The notes: a model not told the origin generated them from the letters alone. DNA of 64,000 nt from Monarcha castaneiventris obscurior (GCA_026261815.1 JAMPIT010000886.1:21992001-22056000); one strand, 5' to 3'. Shown: positions 47,761-63,091, numbered from the stretch's first letter. A program made the numbers and translations.

Positions 47761-50037
47761 ATGAAAAACTATCGGGAGGAAGTCCTTAAATTACTTGGGA
47801 AGGGGATCTGGGAATTGGTGCCAGAATTGAAATCTGAACGTTCCAGTTTGCATCTATCACATCAACTTAAAAATAATACTTTCTGAGTAACTGGGTCAGT
47901 TTATAAGGCATTTAGGAAAACGTTATGTTGTGTTGGCATAATTAGCTCATAAGATGGAAGGAAAAACATACCTTCACAGGATATGAGTTTATTACAAGTT
48001 CATTTTTCAAACATGTATAGAATTGTCTCAATAAAAATATGCTATGTAGCATCTCTAGTGTTGATTTGCATCTGTTTTGAAATATTGAAATTGCTCCATT
48101 CCAATTTCTTTTTCTGTTATAGTTCTATTTTAGATTGATGAATAACATAATGAAATAAAAAGCACAGCCAGCTGTGAGTTGATGAGACAATTAATAGGAA
48201 GAAAATTATCAACATAGTTTCAAGGTGTCTAGAGGGTGTACAGTATACAAAAGTTACTCCCAAATCACTAAATCCCTTTACTGCAATAAATGATTTTTAA
48301 TATTGGGTAGCACAAAAGAGAGGAGGAAAATGTTTTAATGGAGGTGGTAGAAAGGGGGAATAGTATTAAAATGTCGTAAGAGGCTGCCATTTTACTTTTT
48401 ACTTTATAACAAAAGTCCTAAGAAAGGTAGGGCACTTTTATCTTCAGCAGCCCTCATAACCAAGCCTGTGCTGTACAGGACACTCAGTGTGTAACCCCCT
48501 CCTTCCCAAATGATCTGTCACTTGGGTTCTAAATGACCTTGTCTGAACTTCAGGCATTTTGAGGGCTATGTTGACACAATCTGGTGAGGGACTAACTCTA
48601 GATCTGTAGCAAGGCTGGCTGAGTTGAAGTTTCAAGATGGATGTCTCTGAACAACAGTTTATTAAAAGTCTTAAAGTTACTTGGGTTTTGCATTTGAAAT
48701 GGAGCTGTCAATACAGTAAATCTTAGATGTTCTGAATTATGATACTACTTAATATAGGTAGAATTGTCATTCATAACTTTGTAGGATTTCTTTGTAGGTT
48801 TTCTTTTTTTCATTTTTTAAAATTTACTTCTAGCAATTAATTGAATAGCAGAAAAAAATATCAAACTGATGTTCTTTTTCCCCTTCCCACCATCTAATGT
48901 GGGGTTCTCAATTTTTTTGTCTGTGACTACTCTGTTTATCTCCAAACATCTCCTGGCTCTCTTACTTCAGTCCATGGTTAATGCCAATTGTAAAATTAGT
49001 TTTAATTATTGAGACCAGTAACAGAGTTAAATACTTCTAATAGGTGCTAGTAATTTTATGAATCTTGTGCGTCTTAGGGTCTAAAAAGCTAAGAATGAGT
49101 GGCATGCAGCTTCTTTTAAGAAATATTGCTGGTCAGTAAATAGATTTCTTGTAGAATGTATACTAAGAGAGAAGGTGTTTTTTTCTCTTGAAGGACTACT
49201 TTATTTTTTAATTAAAAAAGCTAGTATTTTCAAACTTGTTTGGAATTTATTTTGCTAGGCAATATTTTAAAAGATTATAACCCATGAAAACTAAGAAGTG
49301 TTTGCTGCTTGTATACAAAGGTTTGTGAGCCTTGGATACCTGTAAGTTTTTAGTGAAAGCTTTGTTTTTTCATTTCCAGCCTTCACTGGTTCTAAGTAGG
49401 TGTTTAAATTTCCAGTCAAAAGCCATGCTGTTGGTATCTAAAGTGCCAGGTGTGTCTTCTCAGGCAGTTTTTCATCACATGCTTTGAAGTTCAGTTTCCT
49501 TTGAGAAGTGGAAAGACAACACTGCCTCCCTTTCACAGATGGCAAAACTGAGTTGTGAGGAGGCCTTGTTGATTAACTATACATGCCAAACATATTTATC
49601 AGCTCTTCATACCAGCTTGCATAAACCACCTCTGCATGGGGGGAGAAGTAATGGCTGACACCTGTCCACTTACCAAATCTGAAGTGATCCTAGAGATAGG
49701 TTATTCTCATGTGTTACTTGGCTGCATTTTTTTATTATCTGATAGTGAATGTATCATAAGGTGATGATACAGCAGAGACTGAAAAGAAAGGATGCATTAT
49801 AGACTTAGAAGAAATTTTTGTTTCCTTTTGGTTGAACGGTATATAATTATAAAAATAACAAAGGTAACAGCAAAAAAGATGTGGACTAAGACTGTGTCTT
49901 CTATTGTTGATGGAGGTCCTTCCTTTTCTAACTAAAAATTAAGAGATGGTCAATAAGGGTAAGTAGTAGTACTTACCAGTAAGATCTGGTCTCTCTAACG
50001 GAACTGAATTAATTTCTTTGTGAAAATTCATACACAG

Positions 50038-50080
50038 GACATACAGTTGGAGTTAGTGGACATACAGTTGGAGTTAGTTA
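50038..50080. repeat. Two-copy 21-bp tandem duplication
   Basis: GGACATACAGTTGGAGTTAGT occurs twice in direct succession. It is a recent-looking small tandem duplication with no known role. Confidence 0.88.
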
Positions 50081-53000
50081 ATTTACTGTCCTGCTTCATA
50101 CCCAGTGCTTACAGCAAGATGCCGTGAAGAGACTGGAGAAAACATTCAGCTTGTGGAATTCTACTTTGGGAGCATGTGTTTGTATGACACTATTATCACT
50201 GTTCAATTAACTCTAGAAAGGGAAGGTGCAGGAATTTCACTACGGAAATGTACGTGTGTGCTCTCATACCCTCTGGGTGATTCCCCTCCCGACTGCCAGC
50301 TGTCATGCAGAATCTGAAACAGACAAAAATTTATTGGGTAGTATTTAGAAACATGTCAGCAGTAATGACTGGATCTCTGATTTCAATTATCACCTACTAA
50401 ATTTAGGCTAATGTAGTGCATTTGTAGACCTGTTGAATGCACTTGACATCATGTTTAAAATATTTGAAACTGCACTGGTTTTTAATATCATATGTTGACC
50501 ACTTTCTTTTTCCTACTCACATCTGGTGCATGGCAGCAGGCATCCCATATGACCTATAAAAACTTCAGTTGTGCTAGTTTGAGTTTCTTTTTCTTCTTCA
50601 GATTATATTTCAGCAGAGAAGAAGAAAGTAGTCTGAGACTACAATTAGTTTAATGAAACACTGCTCTGAGATCTGTAATTCACCCTTTTTTCCCCACCCT
50701 GTACAATCAGTGTGTAAATAGCATTTTAAGCTTTATTCCTATTGTTTGGCTTTAATTTTTTATTGAAAATCCTTTGTCACTTGGGTGCTCTTAAAGCTAT
50801 TTTAATAACAAATTACCTATAGTCACTATTTTTATGCAGAATGACTGGTTGATATTTCAGGTGGAATCTGATTATACACCATTTCTTTTGTTATATTAGC
50901 AGAGATTAATGTTTAAATCCAAATTACTGAGTTCTACTTTGCTTACTTTGCAAACATTTTATGTGCTATTATTTTAGGACTGTTGAGGGGGATTATTTAA
51001 AAACAAGTTTCCTTTTCCAAGTACTGCAATACTTTGTTGGAGTGCAGCAAAACAGTTTTCTGTCTTCTGATCTTGTACTCCTTCCACATCCATCTTCCTT
51101 ATACATATTTATTAAGTTTATATGCTGATGTTTGCAACTCTGAACTTGCCTTCTAACTATTGAAATAGTAACTGTTGAAGTCATTTGTTTGGTAGTACTC
51201 AGGAGTACTAATCATCACAGCTTTTAGTTTGTCTCCCTGTTTTTGTGAAAATATTACAAGCTTTTAAAGTTACATCCACATCTGCATGCAACTAATAGAA
51301 GAAATAAAGTAGTCTCCAACTATACATAGGCTACTTTGAGTAAGTTCATTGTCCACATCTTGATAGCTGCATAAACAAACTTGGGGAATTTTGTAAGAAT
51401 AAATCTGCTCCTTTATATCAAAATCCCAGCCTGCTTATACTAATTTTGCTTTGTTGTGGTTTCTCATTCCTGGGAGTATATTTTTCAGTAGTATTTTTAG
51501 TAGTGGTTAGCAGGTTCTTTTCCTGCCTAATGTTTCCAGACATCCTTTAGATGACTTGAGAATAACAATCTCAAGGTTGTTTTAAACTGAAATTATTATT
51601 AAAAAAACCCTGAGCATGTTACCTCTGAAATACAAGACTCAATAGCAGAAGCTTTCAAATCGGGTGTTGGAAACATTCCTACTGGGAGAGGAAACAAATC
51701 TTGAAGATGGAATTTCAGTGAAGTATGTAGGCCTTCTGGTGAAATGTGCAAGGAGGTACAGTCTTACTGATGATCTGTCACTTTCAGAATGTCTAGAAGT
51801 GTCTTGGATGGTAAGTTTCAGGAATAGTTTCCTCTGATGCTTATTTTCTGGGGATTTTGTTTTGGTTTTGCTTTGGAAATTGTCTATGATTCCTTAGAAA
51901 TTCTCCAAGCCAAGCATGGATGCCGATGCATGGATGCATCCAGTAGTTGCAAGGGGTCTACCTAGTGGCTTCATGGTGTTATCAAAGTTACCATGGAAAG
52001 GAGCAATGTTTACTATCCTGATTTAAGCTTGTCCAATTTAAGCCTAAAACTCATAACTGATCAGAAGTCACAAAAAATGCCTATGTTAACTTTATTACAT
52101 CTAGCCTATCCATAATCTATATCTTTCTTTAATAGAGATGTTTTTCCTAATGAAGGATCCATTCAGTGTGAGCCTAATGTTGTTTTTATTTTTCCTTGGT
52201 TATTTGAAAAATGAAACCTGAAAGGCCTGAGAAATTTCAACATAAAAATTTCAGTCATAAACTAAGAACAGTCTTAAGTTTTGAATAGCTTGCAGAACTG
52301 GTTTTGCTCTGTTGTATATTTCTTTAGTAGTTTGAGGTCTTCTGATTTGTAGGTTCTGTCCTGTGCCATCAGTTCTAACAGGCTTTGTTGCTCCTACCAG
52401 AATGCTGTGATATTGGGAGTGTGCAGGGTGGGTATTTCAGTTGTTAGGTTTGGTATGTTTTCATGAATAGTATATTGGTTTGCACATACAAGGAACTTCT
52501 GTGCTGCTCTACTTTGCTAACCTTTCTGATTGCTCTGTACTCAGTTCTTCTCAAATCACTCCTGTGCTGCCTGACTGCTGCCTTGGATGACCCAGTGATG
52601 GACAGTTGTGTTGGTTTCTACTTTATTTCTACATATTCTTCTATTCTGTGTGACTGCAAAAATGTTTCCTCTGCTTCCAGGTATCTTATCTCACATGACA
52701 ATGTAGTGCCTACCAACCATATGTTTCTACAGCACATAACTGTACTTTGGCCTTTTTTTTAAGTCAGTGGGACAGTTACTGCTTTCAGTAGCTCAGGGTG
52801 GAACTTCTTCACAAATATGTGTTATTCTTTATTGCATGTCTGTTGTAGATGGTGCATCTGCTGTCTGTTAGTCAGAAGAGTCATACTTGAAAAATAGGGA
52901 GGGAAAATAAACATGTTGCTATTCTCTCCTTGTTAAAGCTGATAGGTCTAATATAATAAAAGTGCATGTTATGGTCACGAACTTTAAACTAGGAGGCTCA

Positions 53001-56000
53001 GGAATGATATTGCATAAGCAGACAGAGTATGTTTTATATATCTGTAGAGGATGAAGGTAAATAGTGTGGTATTTACTATAATTCATAAGCCCCATCAGAA
53101 ATAAAAGTCTTGAAGTGTATTAAACTTAATCCTTATGTTAAGGGCTTTTTTCTATGTTCTTGTTGTTTCTCATGAGTGCTTCATCAACCATCATAGTCCT
53201 TTAAAGTGATTTCTATGTAATAATCAGAGGTGATTGTGGAGAATTGTAATCAGGATAAAAACAAATTTATATTTTGTGGACAAATAATAATTAATTGACT
53301 AAGAAGAAGCAAAACACAGTACACAATGTAGTAAAAGCCAAAAAGAAGGGACAAAAGTAGAGGGAGTTGTATGCTTGTCTTTGTTATTAACATGTGGCTT
53401 ACTTTCCGTTCATGACTTCTGTCACACAGTGCTGTCTTTCTATTGAATGGTCTCCTGGCATAGATGACATTAATTCTAGTTTTAAATGTGAACAAGTATT
53501 AATTTACCTCACTGAAGAGGAAATAAAATTACAACGAAGGAAGTTCTTGTTTGGAAAGAGTAGAAAGTTGATATTGATACTGTCTGTCCATTTCGATAAC
53601 CCTTTGTGATGCTTTCTCATTGCATGACTCCTACAGGAGGGTGGTGGTGGTGGGTTACATGGAGACAAATGTCTTAGGAACAAAAAGACCCTTTTCTGTC
53701 AAAGTTGGAAGATGGTTTTGGCTCTTCTATTTTTTTTTTAATTGCTGTTATTTTAAAATTTTTTTCTTCCTCCCCTCCTTCAGAGAAGTCCAAGAAAACT
53801 GCTGGCACTGACAGGCGATGAAAATAAGATGTATGGTGACATCATGTATTACCCAAGCAAATCTGTTTTGTGAAAGATTGTTTTTTATGGTGTTGAAATA
53901 AACAATCGGTGAATCGTTTTTGAAGGAAAATTGGTTCAGATTCTTCTTTCTTCTATCACCACTGCCCCACCCCTGCTTTTCCTTTTCTACTATGTCTGTC
54001 TTTTGGGACCTTAATGTTGATGCTAGCTACAAATGGTTGTTAAACAAATTTTCTTCAGTCCTTAAATATAGCTGCTTCATGCGGGTTGATGTAATGCAAG
54101 AATAATCTCTGTTGTGACACTAGAGGCCATACCCAGCTACAGCAGTGTTGATACTGATTTTCTGGCTCCCACAACATTTCATTGCAAATTCCGTTTAGAG
54201 GTAGTAAGTTTCCTTTGCTGAGAAACTGTAGGAGCAGCATCTACTAAGTTGGGTTGGGTTTACTAAGAATTTGGGTTGTTTTCAAACAGTATTCCACTTG
54301 TAGATGTCTGACTTAGTTAAACTGAACTTTGACTATTGAACACTCTGGATGTGACCAGTTACAGTATTTGTTGAGATTGTATTATCTGCAGCAGCAGAGA
54401 AGAAAGCAGGTGACTAAAATACTGACAATATTCCAATGTTGAATCAGTTAAAAAGAAGCCTATCTGGGAAAGATAGGTAGATTACACTGGTTTTACAGAT
54501 AATTCTAGGCAGTAAGGCTGAAAAGGAGGTGAGTTAGTTATGTGAGTGGCTGGAAAGATGTGATGACTTAGTGTAAGTCTTAGACTGTCACTTCAGCAAA
54601 ATTCTCAGTCCAAATACCAATATCTTGGCTGAGACATGGGGGGAGCTGGGACACCAAGCATCTGTTGGCTGCTGGGTATACAAATGACTCCAGAGAGAGG
54701 GATGTAAACCTTGTAAAACCTTTTCCTTTGAAGTTTGGTAAAATATAGACTTTCACGACTGTTTAATTAAGTTCTTTCAAATTGTTTTAAGTCTTAACTC
54801 CAAGGAAATACAAAACAGACAGAATCAGTTGTGGCGATGTCTAAATTGGCACTTAATAAATGCTGCTTGGTCCTTCCATAGTGAATAATAGCTGGCCAAC
54901 TGCACTCTGCCTAGTGTCTGAGGACCCAATGCATCCTTTTTTACTGAAAGAAAAATAGCATAGCTAAAAATAGCTGTTTATACAACACGTCTGTGCTAAA
55001 AAACCCTCAAACCAATGGTACAACTGTTGTGCCAACAGTACAAAGCTGACTGTGATGAATTCCAAATGACCTATCCCTTGTTTTCTGAATTTTTGTTTCC
55101 CTGTTGTGTAGATTGGACCTTTGATATAAAGTAAGTATTTAAACATTTTTTTTTCTTATATACCCTTCTGAATATACTCTGTGTGCATTTTCCTTTCTAG
55201 CTAATGCTGTTGTGAGGAGGAGGGGCAAGGTTTGCAGTGACACACAGCCTTTTCAGAAAATAGTGTGAAGCTTGGGAGTTCTGTGTTGTATCAGGCAAGA
55301 TGCTTCTGATGAGTTTGTATGAAGTGTTTTGCCACTGCAGAAACATAAGAAGAGGAAGGTGCAGCTGTCCCCACAAAAGCAAAATCTGGAGCCTCACTGG
55401 TATGTGGAAGTGTTGCCCATGAGCAAGGCAGGGGCTTCCGGGTGATGGTGAATTCTGAGCTTGTTCATTGCAATGCATCAAATCTCGTGTCCTACCTCTG
55501 CCAGGAGTCAGTGCTTTGCAGGGAGCTAAGAGTTAATGTATCTTATTTCTGTACAAAGCAAATGCTGCCATGTGATTTGGAGTCCTATTCATCATTTCCC
55601 CTTACTTTGAGCAGTGGTATGCTATATCTTACGTTGTAATTCTTGAAAAGTCATCATGATTGATTTTTATTTAATATATGCTAGGCCTCAGCCTTTCCCC
55701 AGTTTCCTTTTAACCTTTTCAGATTTCTCACTGGTGTTCCTCCTTCTTCTATTTTGAAACCACTAAACTCTTGTAATATAAACTGATTTACACCTCAGCT
55801 TTGGTAAGTATTTTTGAGAAACATGGAGAAACTGATGCATGCAGAAAATGTTGGGTTTTTTTGGGGCAGGGGAAGGGGACCCTGAATGTTCTGGACAGAG
55901 CTGTGAAGATGGAGTCCTTGCAAACTTACAGTCATCTTGTAAGTTATTCAACATAATCTGTATAAAGACTACAGCAAAGTTGGTAAGGATTCTTTCATTA

Positions 56001-59000
56001 TCTATAGAAAACATACGCTAGCATAGCAGTACTACCTATATAGTATATATCTATGTATTCTGTGATGTAGACTGTTGTGGCCCCTGAAAAGATGACTGTT
56101 TCATTCTCCAGTTAAATGACAGTCATATAGCATGCACTTAACCATGTTCTTAATTGTTTTGTAATACAGGAGTGGAATTAATGTCCTCATGTGCTTTGCT
56201 GAGTCAAAGTCTTGGTGAATTCCTGTACTCATGTTTCATGCTGTTAACTCTCTACCGATGTTCTTTCTGTTAATAGTGATAAAGTCACAAAGCAATTATA
56301 CTCCCACAAGCTGTCCTTTAATAACCTTTGTCATTTGTCAAAGTGCATTAGGCCCTTGCATATTTTTACAGAGAAGCTATTGGTCTTCATGAACTAATAG
56401 AGTGTTCTGATGTGCCAGCTCGTCTTCCTTGCCAAATTGCTGTTGGTTCAGAGGGGAGCTCACTTCAGTTTGAAGAAATATCTTACACCTCTTTCTTTTA
56501 GACTGAAAGATTTTCAAACAAGATTGAAATCTTAGTTAGCAACAATCAACAAACAATGCTCATTTGAACCATCTCAGCCTTCCAGTCTGGCAAAACTTAG
56601 ATTTTTAAGCTTTTCAATTATCTTTGGATGTGAATGTAACTTGTATTAAACTAGAAAAAGCATAATGATTGTCGTGTGCTAAACTGTGGTAGTCTTTTCA
56701 TAAGCACATATTCGTGATGCTACACCTCTGTGAGTATTTTGGGACTTATGGTACTGCTGTTTATACTACAAAGGTGTAACTCAGTGTGATCCTGTCATCT
56801 CCACTTATTTTGTTTCTTAAGTGTTATAACTGAAAGCAGTCAAGGTATATTCCTCATTGTAATTTGCCAGCAAGAAGTAGATGTTTGGGGTTGACATGCT
56901 CTTGGGTTACCTGCTATAGAGGAAACTACACAAGAGGGAAGGAGAGCAACTCCCTGTAAAAGCATTTGATGTTTTGTGAACAGTCTAGTGTTAAGGATTA
57001 AAAGATACAATAATTCTATTGCAGTTGCGATAATTTAAGCATATAATTTCCCTTCAGTCCTGACAACCTCTTCATCAGATAGAGAGCTGTGATGCTTAGA
57101 GTACATATTGCATCAGGGATTGCTTTCTCCTAAGTAAAAAATGTTGAAGCCTGGTGGACCACTATTACTTTGTAGATGTGTACACACTGCAGTATTCAGT
57201 TCTTGGGTACACATGGAGACAGGTGAAGTATGTAGAAGCCAGTCAAACACGCTTTGCTGACCTCTGACTGGAGCTGGGATTTATCAATATGTACAGTTTG
57301 TAATAAAAGTAGGCTGTGACCTTTTGAAATATGCAAATGTATTTTAGCATTGTTACTACTTAGAAAGTAAAGCTTTAACTCTGTATTCCACATTTCTAGC
57401 TGTTCTGACAGAGTTAAACTAGAGACAGTATCTTCGTAATAAACAATATAATTCACAAGAAAAGCATTTAAATAAGCAGGTAAGCAGCCAGTACAAAAAT
57501 TGACTGACGTAAGTCTTTTGCATTGTATTCTCTGATATCTTCTTTGAAGGGAACATTATTTCTTTTCTAAAAATACTTTTAAAAATTATTTTTAATTGCT
57601 TATCCTACCTGTGCTACTTTATTATTGTAACAAACTGGGTAAACTCAGGTTTCATTGTTATGCTGATGCTGTTCCTGTTACAGGTGTTCTCCCTCTGCTG
57701 CTTGTGTGAATATGCACATGCAGCTATATGCACATATAGTATTCTGATTCATATAGGTATTCTGATGGAATTCTGTGTCATTGTTGAGCTGTTAGTCTCA
57801 ATATTGTGTGTGGCTTTTATTTTTATTTTACAAATACCCATCTGGCAACTGGAGACAAGTATTTTGTTGATGGATTAGAAAGGTTCAAGGTTCTTGAAGT
57901 TTGCACGTCCTGTGAAAAAGACAGGTCAATTTTTTCTCTGTGGGCATCTGTCTCTCATAAGCTCATAAATTGCTCTTGAAGCTAGATAGAAAAAATACTG
58001 AAGGCAACATCATATTTAAGAGTTTAAATGTGCTGATTGGAGTGTCTCAGAGTCTAACCTCAGGCAAAAGGTCTCGTGTTCAGTCTTTTTGACTGATGTA
58101 GAGTGGTCCACTGTTAATAATTTAGTTTTGAGACCTACTAAATGAAAAATAGGAGACTCATAACATCAGTATCACTGTTGGTTTTTCCTAGAAAATATGA
58201 AATTGTTGTATTTTGATGTATGTTTCCATTCTTTACACACTTAACTGTTCTCTAATGTAGCCACTGTATCAGATTTTTTTTCTTAATGAGCAATGTTTTT
58301 ATATCTACAGAACACAGAGTTTGCCCTGCAGGACCTTATGTTCATTTTTAGTCTGCTCTATTTGTGTAGTAAATAAAAAATGAGTAACACTGCCATTAGC
58401 CATTTTATATGCATTACTTCTGACCATGCTTGTGAGTAATCTGCTGAAGACTATGCACGTTCTCAGTTTGTAGCAAAATGGGGCCTGTAATAATTTCATT
58501 TTTAAAATTAACCTAAAATGCATGGCAACAGATGGAACCTTTGTTTAAGCAAGGATTTTGATGGCTGTGTAAATCAACATGCTATAGGTTTAGGTCCAAT
58601 CCTTGTCAGATGCAAGCTTGTTGTACTTCACTCTCCCATTTTAGTAGGTATGGGAGGTGAAATGCAGGATGGATCATCCCTAGATTGTCTCTTCGAGTTC
58701 TAAAGCTTGTTTGCTTTAATAAAGGGTCAATATTTTGCATTTTAGAACTTCAGAGTTCAATTTTGGCAAAGATGTGTGGGGCAGACATTTCTTGTGTAAC
58801 TTGAAGGATTGTTCAGGGAAGAGAACTGTTTTCTTAGCAAACATGACATCCGATGTGCACACAAAGGAGTTTTGAAAACTTTTTTTAGTCTCTGGAAATA
58901 GGTGTATTTTCTGAAATAGTATATAGTTTTTATAGATTTTACAGATTAACAGATTCTTCTGAAGGTAAATAATTATGTGTGTAGTCAGTAGCTTGCTGAA

Positions 59001-62000
59001 GAGTTTTTTTATTTTTTTTAAGAGAATGTGAATATCAGAGAGTTGAACAGGTGCTATAAGCGGTACAGCTCATCCAAAGTTCTAAGGGCACAGAAGCAGT
59101 AGTGAGGAAACACTGCTTTTCTTTTATTGATTGCTATGGTACTTTTTAAAACTTACCTGGGTTGACTTTCTGTATTGTTTTTCTTCATTATGTTTCCCAG
59201 TAAGTACAAAGATACACCCTTGATGGAACCTTGATATTGTATAAACTATATTAAGTACTATTTAAGTAGACTCTTTAGAAACCAGTATAATTATTCCACT
59301 GTACAACTTAATATCCAGCCTATACATGGAATATGTAGTTAGAATAACGCTGAAGGTAGGGTTTTAAGTGTTTGTGTTCTAGATCCATGAAAAAAATATA
59401 AAAGTTATAGGAAGGATCAAAAGAGGTTTTAAACTCTTAAGCATTTATTGTATCTTTGGAAATAGAATGAACTTTGGTAGCAGCTATTTTGCTTATATTT
59501 CACGTTCACTAAAACAAAGATTTATAAAAGTGAGCATTTAAAACTCTTCTTAAGCTTCCTCAGATCATGTTAACCTAGTTTTCCTGTTCTAGTCTGAAAT
59601 TGATGCTCAAGCAGAGGAGAACGGAGGGGTAATTGGGCCATCACTGCAGCTTTGGAAAATGCTGGTTTTGTCCCTGTTGAAGGGGGGGTGTTTTCCCTTC
59701 AAATTGCCTCAGAAATGTTACTGCCTGTTGCTGTTTTAGTCTGATCATCTGAGCTCTATCTAGATTTTTGTTTCTGTCCCCTCCTGTTGATTTTTTTTTT
59801 TCCATCTGCAGCTTATACGCTGTCTACCTCTCATTAAAATATACTAAAAAATTTGAATAATTCTAGATGAGATACCTGTCAATCAGTAGACACCATTTTC
59901 CATGTGTCAGTGTACCAGCTTTTCTCTTTAAACAGAAAGATTGTGTTTGTGGTTTGGTAGGGGGAATAGAGGAGAAGGGGATTATATTTCCTCACAATTG
60001 AAGATAATTAGGTTGTTTTAGTTAAGTTAGGTTATCACATTAGCTATTAAAAAGCGCATCAGTAAAGTGCACATTGCGCTTTCCCTGTCTCTTCATTTCC
60101 TTAGGTGATAACAGGGAAAAAAATGCGTGGAACAGGACTCTCATTTTATTTTGTACTTAATACTCTGAAACTGAGCATGGTTACCAGGAGTTACAGTATG
60201 GGAGGTAAGGAGGTAATGAGACAAATTTCTTGTCCTGAATTTGGAGATTGTTTGTGTATGCATAAATGTGAATGTCCTTAAGGTATTCAAGAATGTTTCA
60301 GCTTTGCTATTGTGCTGTTATTAAGCATACTGTAAAATTAGAGAAATTGGCCCTGTTTTTTTGCAAATTGAGATGCCTCAGGCATGTTTGTGCTGCTTGT
60401 ATGACATGTGAAGTACTCTGAGGTAGCTTCTTTAACATCTAGGCTGAAGAGGGCAAAGAACACACCAGGCTCCAGTCTTGGCTTCCTATGCAGTCTTCTG
60501 GGAGAAGTATTCACAATGTCTACATAAGGAACTCATCATAAGCAGCTTGAATACTTCCTATTGATTAAAGTAACTGGTGTCACAAACAAATTTGTTGGAA
60601 CAAAGAAGTCAAATATCTAAGAAGTCATGCACTATCAAGATACCGATTTTTATCCCAATGATGTTTTCTTACTTCCATGTATTGCTCTTTGTACTGTGCT
60701 TACAAACTGAAAAGAAAAAAATTTTCTCATAACGTACAAAAATTTGTAATCTAGGTAGGACTTACAAGTCCCATTCTCTCAAACTGAAGCATAGAACTGA
60801 ATTCCTGTTCAAGGATACAACAAACTCTGCATCTCCGTTCTCATTTTGAACTTCTTTTTTCATTCCAATCAGTGAAGAGAAAATAATATTGGTTGCTGGA
60901 AAAGGCCTTATCTGGCTGTACCTTAAAGATAGATCCTAAAATCTGTTATTATTTCAGCTGCTTCTTTTCTCTTTCTTTTCTGTCTCACTCTTCCCCCAAA
61001 AGATTGGTCTAATATTTGTGAATGTTAGGGGAGGTGAGTCTCTATTCCTTTTCAAAGCAAGGCACTTCAAGAAGCAGGGATGTAACTATTACTTGACATT
61101 CAGTACCCTCTTGGTTTCATGGAAGTGCACTTTTTTCACAGAGCCTAAAAGGAACTTCGTGAAGGCTAATTGTACTTCACTGATAGACCCTTTACTTTGC
61201 TGCCAGCTCTTGTTACCATACTCCCTATTTTTTTCTTTTATTATTTTTTTATGGTTTGACTCTCTCTGTCTCTCAAAAAAAAATCTGATGGTTGAGTGAG
61301 CACAGACAAACTGGTGAAACCTTCTTATACCCGCCCCCAGTAGCCATAATGTTTATTAGCCAAAGTGGTGAATAAGGAAATGTGAACATTGAGTACATTA
61401 CTTAACCCCTCTTTGCCCTATACTTGCATTTGTAAAATAGAGGCTGAAACACTAAACCACACCAAATGTTGAAGTGAACCTTAATGTATGTTGGTAAATC
61501 ACTTACTATTGTCAAATATACAACAGAAATGCCTTGTTAATGTTACCTGAATTATGTCACTGGTCAAGAAATAGAATCAAATATGTTCTTGCTTGTGCTA
61601 CAGAATTTATGGTTCAGCATATTGATTTCCAGCTTGATGATCTTACAACATGCTAAAGTTGGTAGGGATCTGTATAGCATTTGTGCGTTGTTTTATTATT
61701 AATCAAAGACAAAAACATTTCTAGTCCAAAGCATGTTATGTACTTGCTATATAGAGTTAAATTTCTCTTCCCATGCCCCAAGTAAATTGCAAATTAACGC
61801 TAATAAATCACATTGCAGCAGTTGGTAAGAAGTGAAAGTATATTAATAATTAAGTAGTTCTTTTCAGCCACCCCTCCCCCCTTCCTTTTTTATGTGGCGA
61901 TTTTCTAGACTCAAAATCAGCATGTCTCATGCAGGCTATCTATAATATATAGTTGTTTCAAATCAGCTTTACTTACTGAGCTTTTTCTAGTAATGGAGCT

Positions 62001-62845
62001 CTGTCAGCAAAAAGCATATGCACCAGCAAATGATGAACGATGGACTTGTGTCAAATGGAAGCTTGAAAGGTGCTTCTGTAGTTAAATGGATTAGTCTGAA
62101 CCAGAAATTCAAAACTCCTCAAGTGTAATTGTTTCAGAGAAAAGGTATCCCTGGATTGATAGGGGAGGGATTGATAGGGGAGGCTAAGCACTGAGAGTTG
62201 GAGGAAGAACTACTTGATCGGATGTAAGTGAGGGTTCACTAATCCACAAGAAGGATAGGCTTTGCTGTTATAAGATTGCTGGCTTGATGCTTCTGCGAGT
62301 TTTCTTCTTTAATGTGAAATTTGTAAAGATTTTAATTTATGTCAGTGAAAGATACAGATATTTTGGGATTTTTTTCTTACAAAATTAGCAAGATTAATTC
62401 CATTTATGGGTCCATGGGCAACAATAATTTCAAAATAATCTGTTGCATTTTTCATCCACTTTGGAAAAATGTTGGTTCTTGTTTCAGTAGTTGTGTTAGC
62501 TATGAAAGCAACTTAGTCTGCTATAGTTATTTTGCAGTTACACACTGAATAAGGTAATTAGGGATTACTATATAAATGCAAAAAACCCTACATGTAAATT
62601 GTAAATTTATATAAATAGTGTTCTATTGCTGTTGCTCATTAAATATTTCATGATTTGTGTGGTTAAAGTATAAATGTCACTTGGAAGAAAATATTTGCAG
62701 GGGAAGAAATTTACATTAGGAATTAAACTTCTGAAATATGTTTCCTGGGTTTTTTTGTATATCATTTTGGCTGTACTTAAAATGGGTGTGCCATAAGCGT
62801 GTTCAACAAAAGAATAGCTATAAGCAGGGAGGCTTTCTCTACTCC

Positions 62846-63091
62846 TCAGTCTTCCTGTTGTGCCAGTTTTTCCCTCGCTTCTGCTTCTTTGCAATTGTTA
62901 GCCTTCATGTGAACTGAAAGGTACTTCAAAACACTGGAAGAAAATAGTCTGAAAGCTTCCTGCGCATTTGCTTCATAGTAAAGAGAAGTGAGGAAGTTGA
63001 AGACTTTTTCCACTGACAGGTGTTTGTGTGTCAGAGCAATGAATGCTTTTGATGGCAAATCCACTTGCTTTTCTTCATTGTACTCTTCTTT
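62846..63091 (-). CDS. Unidentified protein-like terminal exon, antisense to LRMDA intron 2
   Basis: On the minus strand a polypyrimidine tract and acceptor TTTTTTTTTTAATATTTAG precede an 81-codon open frame that ends in TGA. It begins KEEYNEEKQVDLPSKAF, continues with a segment that looks helical and amphipathic (THKHLSVEKVFNFL, then YYEANAQEAFRLFSSSVLKY), and ends in a charged tail EAEAREKLAQQED. Composition and residue pattern are far more protein-like than other AT-rich open frames here. No ATG lies near the start, so it would be a 3' terminal coding exon. I do not recognise the family. No upstream exon in compatible phase is evident between 63092 and 64000, and no AATAAA is obvious close downstream. 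Alternatives are a gene remnant or a chance open frame. Confidence 0.4.
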   Translation of the reverse strand, partial: KEEYNEEKQVDLPSKAFIALTHKHLSVEKVFNFLTSLYYEANAQEAFRLFSSSVLKYLSVHMKANNCKEAEAREKLAQQED

